This document shows positions 1 through 17,037 of a DNA stretch of 64,000 nucleotides, one piece after another; position 1 is the stretch's first letter; the number at the start of each line of letters is the position of its first letter. This stretch comes from Trematomus loennbergii (Eukaryota > Chordata > Actinopteri > Perciformes > Nototheniidae), in the NCBI GenBank assembly GCA_012861695.1, contig JAAOOA010000056.1, positions 7,973,207 to 8,037,206 on the forward strand. The letters are read 5' to 3'. The position numbers were made by a program, and so were the translations under genes. Below the pieces are notes generated by a model, which saw only the letters and a program-made list of their open reading frames with translations, was not told where the DNA came from and searched no databases.

Positions 1-475
1 CACACTGAGCGCCGTTTTCATGCTAAGCTCAGAGATTGAACCGAAATCCTCTCACTTATCCTCAAATCCGAGATGAAATACTGTCAGATGTAGTGTGATC
101 CAGGGAATTTGGTGGGAGACTGACAGGCAGGGCAGAGAGACGTATGAGTGACTGAGAGTGTGTGTGCTCGTGCATGCGGTGGAGGAGGAGGAGGAGGAGG
201 AGGTGGAGGAGGAGGCGGAGAGTGGGAGATACTGTGAAGGGAGGAGATTTAATACAATGATTTGTCAGAGGCAGAGTGAGTGACTCATGTCGGTTTGATG
301 CCTGGTAACCAAGGACACAGTTGAGAATAAACCACACGCTGTAGCCCTATGTCATTTTTATTTCACAGTTAGTTTACTTTCAAACATATAAATGTAAGGA
401 GTTTATTTAAAATAAAACACTGCAGTTGAATAAGGTACACATCTTAAGACACCATCATGAACTTGATTATTTACA
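1..475. other. Anonymous non-coding DNA
   Basis: No gene or transposon is recognisable here. The stretch holds a short GGA-rich simple repeat (181-220) and AT-rich sequence after about 340. The open frame on the minus strand across the GGA tract is leucine-rich low complexity and is not a credible protein. Confidence 0.5.
181..220 (+). repeat. (GGA)n simple repeat
   Basis: An interrupted run of GGA triplets on the plus strand, with single T and C interruptions (GGTGGA, GGCGGA). Triplet microsatellites of this sort are common in fish genomes. Confidence 0.9.
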
Positions 476-634
476 TTGAAGATACCCTATTGTGCTTTTT
501 GGGTGTTCACCTTCCTGTAGAGTGTTATCAGGGCCGACCCTGAGTGTTATATAGGTTTTCCTGCATGTCAATGGTCTGCAAAAGCTAAAATCCCAAAGTT
601 CCCTCAAGAGGGAGTTTCTCCCCCGCACACACAC
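476..634 (+). mobile_element. Truncated TTAA-type (piggyBac-like) MITE, family copy 1
   Basis: The left end reads TTGAAGATACCCTATTGTGC. It aligns with the left end of the fuller copy at 31829 (TTGAAGGGGCCCTATCATAC). Downstream the two share the order GTGTTATATA, a T-rich segment, ATG(T)AAATGGTCTGCAAA-type sequence, then a GGGAGTTTCTC block. The copy stops at about 634, shortly before the hAT-type MITE at 651, so its right half is missing. Shared order and terminal similarity are seen directly. The piggyBac-like assignment rests on the TTAA target of related copies and on knowledge of fish repeats. Confidence 0.6.
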
Positions 635-650
635 TTTTTCGTATTACAGG

Positions 651-1160
651 CACAGGTGAAGAAGTACTCAGATCTTGTACTTAAGTAGAAGTAGTAGAAG
701 TTCCAGAGTGAAGGAATACTCTGTTACAAGTACAAATCCTGCATTTAAAATGTTACTCAAGTTATAGTACAAAAGTATTATCATCAAAATATACTTAAAG
801 TACCAAAAGTGAAAGTACTCATTATGCAAATTGGTCCAGTTTTGATTATAATTATTGTGCATTAAAGTCTAAAGGTGCAGCTAGTTTTGATAATAAAATT
901 GTATACTGCTGTGATAAACAGCAGGTGTAACTAAAGTCTAATTTAAGTGTTGATTATTTTCACACCATTAATCCAAATCTGTAGGGTAACTAAAGGTACA
1001 AAATAAATGTAGTGGAGTAAAAGTACACGATTTACCTCTGAATTGTAGTGGAGTAGAAGCACAACGTAGCATGAAATGGAAATATTCAAGTAAAGTACAA
1101 GTATTTCAAAATGGTAATTAAGTACAGTACTTGAGTAAATGTACTTACTTCCCACCCCTG
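651..1160. mobile_element. Non-autonomous hAT-like MITE
   Basis: The ends are imperfect inverted repeats rich in the words AAGTAC and GTACTT. The left end begins near CAGGTGAAGAAGTACTCAG and the right end closes with TACTTACTTCCCACCCCTG, so both termini start with CAGG when read inward. Many copies of AGTACTT, AAGTAC and AGTAAAG lie in the first and last 120 bp. Candidate 8-bp target duplications attacagg (643-650) and atcgcagg (1161-1168) match at only 6 of 8 positions, which suggests an old insertion. There is no coding capacity. Elements with this AGTAC-rich end are abundant in teleosts. I infer hAT from end shape and 8-bp target size. Confidence 0.6.
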
Positions 1161-1168
1161 ATCGCAGG

Positions 1169-1345
1169 TTTTCAGAAATTCTATATTTAAATATGCAAAT
1201 GAGGCGTTAACTATTCTAACTTGTGGTGAAGTAAATGATTTTTCCACTAGTCTGAAAGACATGTTATGGAAGCAAAAACCCCAACTCTTTAAATTGAGCG
1301 GTACATGGAAACTGTCTTTGCCTGTAGTGTCTTCTCTTAAATGCG
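1169..1345 (+). repeat. Unnamed dispersed repeat, copy 1
   Basis: This stretch is homologous to 33896-34090 in the same orientation. The shared blocks are a 'TTTAAATnTGCAnATGAG' segment followed, after about 50-70 bp, by 'AAAGACATGTTAT(G/A)GAAGCAAAAA' and a CCCC-A-CTC-AAATTG tract. Two diverged copies 33 kb apart, with conserved block order, indicate a dispersed family. No coding capacity is seen and the class is unknown. The copy begins right after the MITE ending at 1160, so that MITE may have inserted at or inside its left edge. Confidence 0.5.
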
Positions 1346-7933
<6,588 letters not shown>

Positions 7934-8189
7934 CTCATCGTTAGGGATGGGTATCGTTTGAAATGTATCGATTCCGATTCCGGTTCTGCTTATCGATTCC
8001 GGTTCTTATCATACCCCGTTTCGATTCCAAAATTGTAAAAGAAAGAGGTCAAACGTTTAGATAACCAAAATATCTTTATTCTTTTAAGCTTTAACTGACA
8101 TTTTTACAAATAAAAAATATACATGCAATACAAATGTATTGCACAATAGCTGTGCTTTATTTTAACTGAGCTATGCCTGTGGCAAGCTA

Positions 8190-8270
8190 TTAACAGGCAT
8201 TACACTGTGCCTTGTCTTTTTCTTTTTTAGTGTAGTGGAGCCTCACTTTAGAGCGTTTACCGCGATCCAT
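8190..8270 (-). pseudogene. Start of a BED-finger hAT transposase, truncated
   Basis: A 26-codon frame begins at the ATG at 8270 on the minus strand and stops at TAA (8190-8192). It reads as a basic leader (MDRGKRSK), then VRLHYTK and KEKDKAQCNAC. This matches the start of BED zinc fingers of ZBED/hAT proteins, where an aromatic-rich stretch (usually VWxHF/YT) precedes a C-x2-C pair; here the C-x2-C is CNAC at residues 23-26. The usual tryptophan is arginine at residue 10. The frame ends directly after the second cysteine, so the histidine half of the finger is lost and no working finger can form. The family match is recognition of a short motif, not an alignment. Confidence 0.6.
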
Positions 8271-8500
8271 CTTTGGTGTTATGAAGTGACTGAGCTCGTG
8301 AACTGTCTACGGGAGGGCGGGGAGAGCCTCGCTGCGGGGCAACTGTGGACCTCTGTCGCCTGTCAGCGCAACTTACATGATGCCGTTTTAAAAAAATGAA
8401 GGGCGGTGCCGGCGTCAGCAAACCGAGCCGGCCGTCACGGCCCGCTGACGACCGGCCGTTCTGCGATTCTCCAGAACACACAGATGGCCAGTCTGCGCTT

Positions 8501-8555
8501 ACCCTGTATTCCACCGGGTCACCGCGGCGCAGACGGACCCGGTGGAATACAGGGT
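8501..8555. repeat. Perfect 20-bp hairpin inside the hAT element
   Basis: Arms 8501-8520 and 8536-8555 are exact inverted complements (they start accctgtatt and end aatacagggt) around a 15-nt GC-rich loop. It lies near the right end of the element and may be a structural or regulatory part of it. Confidence 0.9.
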
Positions 8556-8679
8556 CTACCGCGTTTAGGAGCCGTTAAGCAGAACCGAAATTGTGTATTT
8601 GTATGGGTACCCGGTACCCGGCATTTTCTTATCGGTTCTCATCTGGAACCGAGTTTCGGTTCCCAACCCTACTCATCGT

Positions 8680-11600
8680 TGCATGTTACATTATTGCATT
8701 ATTGCATTAACAAGTATTTCAAGTGGGGATATTGTTTGTTTTTCAGGCTGTCGTCATCAGTTGCTCACTTCCTCACTTGGGTCACACCACTTAAGTCTGT
8801 CTGGGTTCAAAAAGGCATCACAGCCTCCAGTGGCCGCTAATGGGACTTTAAGACCTTTGATCTTTTAAAAGAAAAACAACTTGTAATGACTAAAACATCT
8901 TCTAAATAAGAATATAAAGGGACAACTGTATTTAGTTAATTATTCACTATAATAAGTATATGTTATAATGTCTGCTTTATTAGAAGTGTAGAGCGTAATG
9001 GGTTGACAGCAGGTTGCCAGGTTGGTCCGATTTAAAGTGTGCTCCAGAATAGGTGCTAATCATAATGCTGAGGTAGCCTCGTTGAGCTGCTAATTACCTC
9101 CATTATGAAGATGCAGAGTGCCTGATCAGAGGCGCCTCCGTGTATACGTGTGTTTGTGTCTGGGTGTACACGTGTATATGTGTCTGTGTACTGGTCTCTG
9201 CCTATTAAGTGGAGGATTAGCAGTCCATTCGAAAGGAGGGAGGCGACCAGGGGGGTACAAGGGGAGAAGAGGGGAGGGATGTGGTAGTGGAGGTGGTGAT
9301 GTTATGAGGGTGGGGTTGGGGGGGGGGGGGGTGTCCCCCTCCTGGAGACGAGCCCTGACCTTCTCATTTCATCCTCATTAGTATCTCATGTCAACAGAGC
9401 AGCCACTCCTTAATCATCTGCTATCATCCCAGGCCTACACACACACACACACACTGACATATGCACACAGACACAAATAAAGACACAGATAAACACAAAC
9501 TTGGCCATGGGCTACTTTTAAAATAGAAACATATTTTATAATAATCTATGCAAAGAAATTGACATTCAATGTTTCATTTTGTTTAAGTGATACACATTTT
9601 CTATGGATTTCTCTCCTGAATGAATCCGAAAAAAGTTACAGGAGCTTTAAACTTCCATTTAAAGTGCATTTAAAAATACAATCGTAGCCCTACGGAGAAC
9701 CAACATAACTGAATTATTGTATTTTTCTTTATCAATTTCCATAAACCAGGTAAAAAATCTACCAATGCACTTTTTTTCGATGTCTTTTTGGGGTTGTGTG
9801 GTGGACAGCAGTGGCAGAGGGTGGGCTCGTCTGTCTGTGTCGGCCCCAGTGCCACGGAGGCCCCTGCAGGGTCGTGGGGGGGGGGGGGTGGGGTGGGGGG
9901 GGGGGTGGGGGGGGTGGGTGGGGGGCGGTGGCTCAGGGTGCCAGCGCAAATGAGCTCCATTCATTTCCCCACTTCGGCATATGGTGGCCCATTGTCCTCA
10001 GCCACAGAGGCAGAAGTGATGCAATTTGTTGGCATGTCCTGTCATTTTCACAAACTGCCCATCCCACTGAGGCTCCGGCAAGCAGAAGACAAGCAAGGTC
10101 AGCTTGTGTTTTCTCCCAATCCACACCACAACACATCACACACAACCATACATTATTAAGGCATAGTCAATATTTTGATAAAGAAAGTCAGAAACAACAG
10201 GATTAATGAGAGTAATCTTCCAGAAGATTATATTATACAGTATCTGTGTTAATCCCTGTTGTTTTTCAGGTTATAACCACAGCTTATCCTTATTTACAGA
10301 ATGAGATTTAGGCTGATCTAGGCATTAGGACATGATAGCCTCCTTCAAGGTATGCAAAGATGTAAACACATATAGAAAAACAACAAAACAAAGCATGTAA
10401 AAAATAAATCAAAACCAGCGTAGTAGAAATAAACAGTGAAACCGCAGATTTGTAAGTGAGAGTAAAGTGGGCAGCCCACCCCTGACATGTTCCTGGTTTC
10501 ACTATGCCAAGCATGAGGCTACTGTCTGACAGGAGAGGGGAAGGAGTCTTGTTGAACTTCCTAAAAAAAGCAAACTTTTGACATGAGGTGCACAATATAT
10601 ACCAATGCAGCAGCATAAAAAGAAAGAAGTGTCTAGACAAGGCTGCATTTAGGTCAGACGCAGGAAAACATATGATCACACAGTCATGCACAAAACTATG
10701 GTAGTATATGGTGTTGACAGGCGTCTGGATCACCGGGTCAAAAGTCACTGAACCCATTCCACATTGACATTTGTGTGTGTGTCTGTGTGTCTGTGTGTGT
10801 GTGTTGCATCCCTGCTTCACAGCGTGGTTTCACTCAATACTGGCCGTGTCAGTTGGAGGTTTGGTGTTCATTGTCCGCACAGCGTGACAGCCACACCCCG
10901 CTCTCTCTGGCGTACGCGCTCTCTCGGCGTGTGATGGGAACGTGGGCTTTCCACTGAGCTCCCGGAGACGAAATCAACAGAGGAGTGGAGCAACTTCAGA
11001 CACAAGTCAACTTCACTTCAGCCACTCCGAAGATTGATGACGTTGGCCCTCGTCTCAGTGGCTATGGGAAACAAGTGGCCCTCAGAGACTCATTACGACT
11101 CGGCAAGATTCGGACAATGGAGTGACACTGCTCCTGATTACTAGATTCATCATTTGAATTGGTCTGGGTGGATCTTTCACAACTGTCAGCTAGAGAACTG
11201 TACCAGAATTAGTCATGACCTGTACTGTAAGAAATGCTAAAGAATTCTCGCAAAAAATGACGTAATGCGCTTTCGTCACATGCAAAAACATTGGGATAAT
11301 CCATCTTCATCCCCCCACGCAAACATTTAACCAGGCAAGCTTTGGTCCATCTAATACCCCAATCATATATCCCTGACCTCAATCCTGGCCACACTTTTTT
11401 CTTCACCTCCCCCCCTTTTTCTTCCAGCCACCACGCTGCGGTAACCATGCTGCGAGATCCCTCTCCGGCCCTATCCTTAACCCAATTTCTACCCTCCGCC
11501 CCCGCCTATCCCCCCCCCAACCTGTCAGGGACCGGCTTCCCATGTCCATCAGCGGGTGATGGATGAGGTGGAAGGTCGTCACCCCACTCTCCAGAGTTCA

Positions 11601-14600
11601 CAGATCCTATCAGCCATGCAGACACCTACGAATCATAGTGGGGGACTTAGATGAAATTATACATTTAGGGAGAGCAACCTTGACCAAAGGATCTGGTTCT
11701 TTGCAAAATGTGCTTTTAGAGAGATGTGTCATCGACATTAAGTCATACTTCATTTCATGAGCTGTCAAGCATTTCTGACACTGTTTTTCAAGGAAGCCAG
11801 GCAGGAAGGACATTTTGAAGTTTGCATGGTGAAAAGAATACTTGGCAGATTATGAATTGGACTCATCAACGGGAAGGATTGTCTCTTAAATATTTTTTTT
11901 TTTTCATGCAGTGTTGTTCTTGCCACTTTTATAACAACAATACAATTTGGCTGCTTATAGTCAGAGATTCAGGTGTGATATTCCAGCCATGTCCTCAAAG
12001 TTCAATGTTTGTCCAGACCAACGGATACTGACTCAAGTGAAGTCCCTACCCATCACTTTTTAGACAGTAAATCATGCTTAATTTAGCTCCATCTAGAACT
12101 AAAAAGTATTGAGGTATGCAGTAATACTTCTAAGTTCATTCTAAATCCTTTTTGTTTTTGGCTTTACATTTGTTTACCTTGTTCCATGAAGGAAGATTCT
12201 ATCTTCTAGATTCTGCAGAGGTACACAAAGTGACAATGCACCATGCTGCAAAAGTAAAGGATTGTTTGTTGAATTCTCTAGCAGTGTGGAGTGTGGAGAT
12301 TTACTGCAATTTCCTAACAACAAGACTTCCTCTTATTAAATAGATACCCTACACTCTGTAGAAAAATAGAAATGATTTCCTGAAAGTGATTTCCCGTAAA
12401 ACGCAATGAAATTTGATTGCACCCTGATATAAACTAGTGCAGTGTCTCACCCCTGACTGACCTTAAATTGCCTCTTGATGCCTTTGGCACTGTAGGAAAA
12501 ACCGCAGTCCTATTGGCTCATTTCACATATTTCCTGGTAAACAAAGCTATAGGATAAGGTTGGGAGTTTGAAGTGCTGAGGTAACCAGAGACAGGAAACT
12601 CAAATGCTGGATAAGTATGTCCCTAGTCTTCTAGGATCAGAGCACATGGCAGCCAACAGAGGCTGTGTTTGCTCTCACTCATATCATTCTGTCAGAGGTA
12701 GGTTGATATACTATAAATACACAAGAAAAAATAAACAATGCACAATGGCGTCAAACCTTGCCACTGACAGGGGCATAGATCAATGTTATTTCCCGCTTTT
12801 GCAAAAATACCTAATTCCCCTTATTTAATCAAGCGTCTCCTTTGCCCGGGCCCCTCCAGCTGATTTACGACACCCGCTGCCTTTATGAGTACCTGTTTCA
12901 TTTTCTTGTCTCTACTCTGACACCTAAAGTGATAGGAATTTTATGCTTTTGATAACAATATGAGTTTCACTTTGGCCCAGGAATTCATGGCCCTGTCAAC
13001 GGCCAATAAATAACAGCAGCACGGGCGAAAACATTCACAAGCTTCAACGGCAAAGCATCCAGCCAATGGGATTTACCTTGCGATGGAAGCAGAAGGGACT
13101 GAGCTAAGAATAGAAAGAAAAAAGGGTGGGATCATAGATAAAGGTCATGTCAGTGAGAGTGGAAGTGCAACATATATTCCGGTGTCGCCTCATCAGGAAT
13201 CATAATTGGTGTGCTGTCATATGAACATTTTGATAATGTCACATGAACATAAATGCCATGCTTTGACACACTGTTCTTCAGCTATCATAAGTATGTACAG
13301 CAGGGGATCTCAAACATTTTCATGTCACGAATCCTCAAGAAAAAATCATTACAGGTCATGGACCCACATTTGACTTTATCCCGTGGCAACAGCAGTGTGA
13401 AGATCCATCTTGTTGTTGGTTAAGGGACAAACTATGGTGTTTACCTAACCCATTGTCTATAAATGGTAATCTTCATATCATTGCAGAATCTGTTGGCACT
13501 TAGGATCATTTTGGCTTTCTGTGTTAAGTGCACAATATGTGAAACGGATCGGCCATAATATGATGGTCTTAATCTCATCGGCTAACATCTTGCTACAATT
13601 TAGCTTTTTATTAGCTGAAAAATAACTATTTGAGTGTAAACAAGCTGCCTGTGAAAAAATATGGTCGTTGAGGCCGTCTCTTACTTCCATTCTTACGTCA
13701 CAAGTGCATTAAAAAAGAATGCTTTGCCCTGACTGAATCTTAAGAATTATGAGTTGTTGAAACAGTATGTATTTCTTTGCTGGAGACACATTTAAAATAC
13801 TCCTGAAGCAAAGACCCCAAGAGAAACTCAGCACTCCTGAACTAGAGCTTCTGTCTAATCCGTCACTGGCTGTAGAAGCAAAGTGTGAGTAATAATAAGT
13901 AATACATACAAAATTCTCATATGCTTATGAACATTGTCTCCTGAATGGGCCCAGTAGGGTTTGGGTAGATTTATATTGACACTTCAAACATTCCATTGAC
14001 AAATTTGCTGTTTCTGCATTTTTGCCAAAACCTGCTGGTTACCTAGGCATGACATTAAATCGAGGGAAACGGCTCTTAATGCGGGATAGAGTCAAACAAA
14101 GATGACGCACTGTAACGGCCGATCAAATCAAGGGAATAGGAAGTAAAATGTCAAGCATTTTAAAAGAAAGCTGCTGTAAACTGTGGTTATGGTGACGACA
14201 ACGAATCACTGCCCAGCCCTGAAGGTCTCTTTGTTCCAACCCCTCCTGGTCCTCACTAAGTGAATATTATTGGGTCTGAGTGAAAGGAAGGAGAAAGAGA
14301 TGTTTTTTGTGTATCCCTACTTGAGCTCTGTGTGTGTTTGGCACTAAGGCCTCAACAGAGCGCAAAGAAAAGAAAAGGCAGGGTCACGACAAGCATTCCG
14401 TGCTAAAGGGGTGTGAACTGGCACAGACTCTTGGCATTGGCACAATGCATGGTGGGATGGCAGCGCCCAGGAGCCTCCTGACGGAGACAGAAGCTGCTTG
14501 GGGCCAAACCAGACTCTCAGTGGGACCATAGAAGAAGACGGGAGGGAGACCAGATCAGAAGCAGAGGGGAAAATTGAGACAGATTTTCTTGCAGGTGTTG

Positions 14601-15281
14601 AGATAATAGACGGACAAATGATCTAATTGTTGGAGCGTTTTGGGGAGGGGGGGGGAGGGGGGCTCAGATGGGTTGGGGTGGAGGTTCAGAGATCACAGGG
14701 TAGCAAGATTTGAATTACAAAGGCGAGCAAGTTGATGTATGCAAACCTGAAAACCATGACAGACACAGGAAGTCTTTCATATGCTCTCACCTTATCATCC
14801 ACTATTTGAAGAGGGCGATTATGTCCTGGAGATTTACCCTGACACCTGGGAATAAGCTGAGTTGTTTTGTTCTCTGTCTTTTCCTCTAGCACCACCAGCA
14901 GGTCCTTATCCAATAAAATCACACACTTTGTGAACCGGCACAACACTTTTTTACAGACCTTGAGCATTTTAGGAATATGTTTCTTTACTTTGGAGATCAC
15001 CTGTCATTTCTTGAAATACCACAATGAGGTCCTCATTCAAATGAATCGTAAAGCCTTTGGTAATTGCCATCATAAGATCATCATTAAAAAAATACATATA
15101 TTTCAGCCCTTCTGTACTAATAAGCAAATGTTAGCATTCTAACACTCTGAAATAAGGATTATAATCACTATAGACATTAGCTACTAAAACTTAGCATGTT
15201 AGCTTTGCCATTTTGAGCACATTAGCATTTGGCTAAAACATAAGTACTGCCTTACAGAGGTGCTAAAATGGCTGTTGACTC
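8680..15281. other. Unique-looking non-coding DNA
   Basis: No gene or clear transposon. Contents: poly-G runs at about 9318-9332, 9876-9926 and 14641-14662; short CA/TG runs at about 9437-9454 and 10770-10804; a pyrimidine-rich stretch at 11390-11520. 9000-9130 and 12960-13090 have the mixed composition often seen in conserved regulatory DNA, which cannot be tested here. The 170-codon minus-strand frame at 10308-10820 starts across the TG repeat and shows no domain. Confidence 0.45.
9876..9926 (+). repeat. G-rich tract with G-quadruplex potential
   Basis: About 50 bases of almost pure G on the plus strand, broken by single T bases and then a C, giving far more than four runs of three or more G. 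This satisfies the usual G-quadruplex pattern. Length and interruptions in such tracts are prone to assembly error. Confidence 0.85.
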
Positions 15282-15284
15282 TTA

Positions 15285-16000
15285 TGGCGTGTTTCCACTG
15301 CAGCGCGGAGCCCCGTTTAAGAGAGCTGTGACGTCAGCGGCCCGTCTTTGGCCTAGTACCGGCTAGCGGGTCCTAATTCACAGTTTTTCTGGCCCCATAA
15401 AATCGTGGTTCTAGGGCCAGGAACAACCAGGCTGAGTCGGGCTGAGTATGCTAAACTGGAGAGAATCGCTGGCAAGGGGGCTACAACTACAACAAGATGA
15501 ACATATTTGACCGTGATTTAATTGTAATACACGTTTCAAAATGCCGAAGTAACAACATACTGATACCGGTTAGTAAAAACCATGAATTAATGCTTTGACA
15601 AGTCTGCAGACAGACGGCAGGCGAAAAACTTTTAAAATGCGTGTTTTCTAAATGGAGATTGGCTAAGCTAACGCAATATATGCTCCGACCGTCCACACTC
15701 ACAACAACGGCCTATACAGACATAAATAAAGCAGCGACTGTATTCGCCATGACACAGACAGTCTGTGGTTTGTACTTGTTTAACTTTTGTCTAGTTTCTG
15801 AACAGATATGAGGAGCTGTGAGCTCTGAGTGCTAACAGCTAACGGCTGTGTTGTTTTTCTGGGGTTCTCATGACCGGCTACACTGCGTTACTATAGATAC
15901 TACCCCAGTTCCTAAACTGTAATGGAAATGCGCGATAAAGTGAGCCAGTCCTAACGAGGCCTAGCCATACCGAGCGAGGCCGTGTAGTGGAAATGCGCCA
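15285..16000. mobile_element. Non-autonomous DNA transposon, TTA target (PIF/Harbinger-like MITE)
   Basis: The termini are inverted: TGGCGTGTTTCCACTGCA at the left and, read inward from the right, TGGCGCATTTCCACTACA. Both sides are flanked by TTA (15282-15284 and 16001-16003), a 3-bp duplication typical of PIF/Harbinger elements. The word TGGAAATGCGC occurs twice in the right part (15923-15933 and 15988-15998). The 716-bp interior holds no credible transposase. Ends and target are read directly; the superfamily is inferred from target size, and the TIR does not itself decide it. Confidence 0.7.
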
Positions 16001-16003
16001 TTA

Positions 16004-16705
16004 CTGTGTGGTAAGACGGAGAGTAGGCAAGGGAAACAAATAATAAGTTGAAGAGTAGAGTAGGCTACAAAGTTAGTTAATATAATTCTTGGGTGAAGCT
16101 AATTGATGCTACCTAGCTAACACAAGTTGTGGAATGCAACTCAACGTAATTACATTTACTTTAATATTTTGATTAGGTGCACTTTGGAGTTACTTGTACA
16201 TTATTTCATAGTTATACTCCATTCGCTTTTCTTGGAAAATATCTTATTTGACAGCTTTATTTACTTTGCAGATGCAGATGACTAATACAAAATGTAATTA
16301 AAATCAGCTTCACCTTTACCAGTTTCAAAAGTAAAGTGTAATCAATCAGCCGCAATGCATCTCTAATTATAATCCAATTATATTATATATTTCTGAAATG
16401 GGCTATTCTTAATGTAATGGTACTTCAATAATATTTTCATGCTAATGCTTTTAGACTTTGATTTCAGGACATTTAATGAGTAAAATATCTAAAAAACATC
16501 CACCAATGTCTAACAGCTATTATACAGTTGGTATATTGTCTGTTTTGGGATTTACAAACGGTCCACTGGTCAATTTCAATGTATAATGCAAGGAAACAAT
16601 TTGCTTATCTTTTCATCTTTACACACCTTTTATAAGCCTTGTGATTTATGAAAAGATGCAACCATCCTTTTTTGGTTCATATCAATCTATATTATATACA
16701 TTTAT
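16004..16705. other. AT-rich unique non-coding DNA
   Basis: AT-rich sequence between two MITEs. No coding potential, repeat or motif that I can support. Confidence 0.5.
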
Positions 16706-17037
16706 TTAACCCTTATGTTGTGTTTCAAGTAACAATTATATAATAACTACGCTCTAGTCTTTTTTATCGGAACAAGGCTTCATGATATCCTCCACAACAG
16801 CTATATAAACACTACAAAACTGATTTTGACAATCTTAGCCAAGTCTGAAGGTCTCCAAAAAGGTATCATTTGGTGTTCGGGTCTGGGAAGACCCAGCAGA
16901 ATTGTTGTGGGTCACTCTGGTCAAATTTTGCCCAATCAAAATTCATCTTTGACTTTAGACTGAAATAAATCATGGTTCAAAATTGACCCGCGAACACCAT
17001 GAACGGTAACAGCTTTCGAACACAACACAAGGGTTAA
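16706..17037. mobile_element. TTAA-target MITE (piggyBac-like), 332 bp
   Basis: The left end is TTAACCCTTATGTTGTGTTTC. The right end, read inward, is TTAACCCTTGTGTTGTGTTCG. The inverted repeats are about 20 bp with one or two mismatches, and TTAA sits exactly at each outer edge, the invariant target of piggyBac elements. The interior has GGGTC and GACCC words but no coding capacity. Elements with CCCTTGTGTTGT ends are a familiar teleost type. Confidence in the element is high; the superfamily follows from the TTAA target. Confidence 0.85.

Larger units (their letters stand above)
7942..8671 (-). mobile_element. hAT-family deletion derivative (730 bp)
   Basis: The boundaries are fixed by a perfect 8-bp target duplication, ctcatcgt, at 7934-7941 and 8672-8679. 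Termini read inward are TAGGGATGGGTATCG (left) and TAGGGTTGGGAACCG (right), imperfect inverted repeats of hAT type. Subterminal copies of CGATTCCGGTTC occur at the left and CGGTTC/GAACCG at the right, likely transposase-binding words. Inside are the start of a BED-finger protein on the minus strand (8190-8270) and a perfect hairpin (8501-8555). The catalytic part of the transposase is missing, so this copy could move only with a transposase supplied elsewhere. Confidence 0.9.

Noticed and set aside
8406..8840. 144-codon plus-strand frame in the hAT element at 7942
   Set aside because: It crosses the element boundary and target duplication and is antisense to the BED-like start, so it cannot be a native gene.
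10308..10820. Longest frame outside transposons, 170 codons on the minus strand
   Set aside because: It begins across a TG/CA repeat (His/Thr-rich start), has no recognisable domain, and its codons look like random AT-rich DNA.
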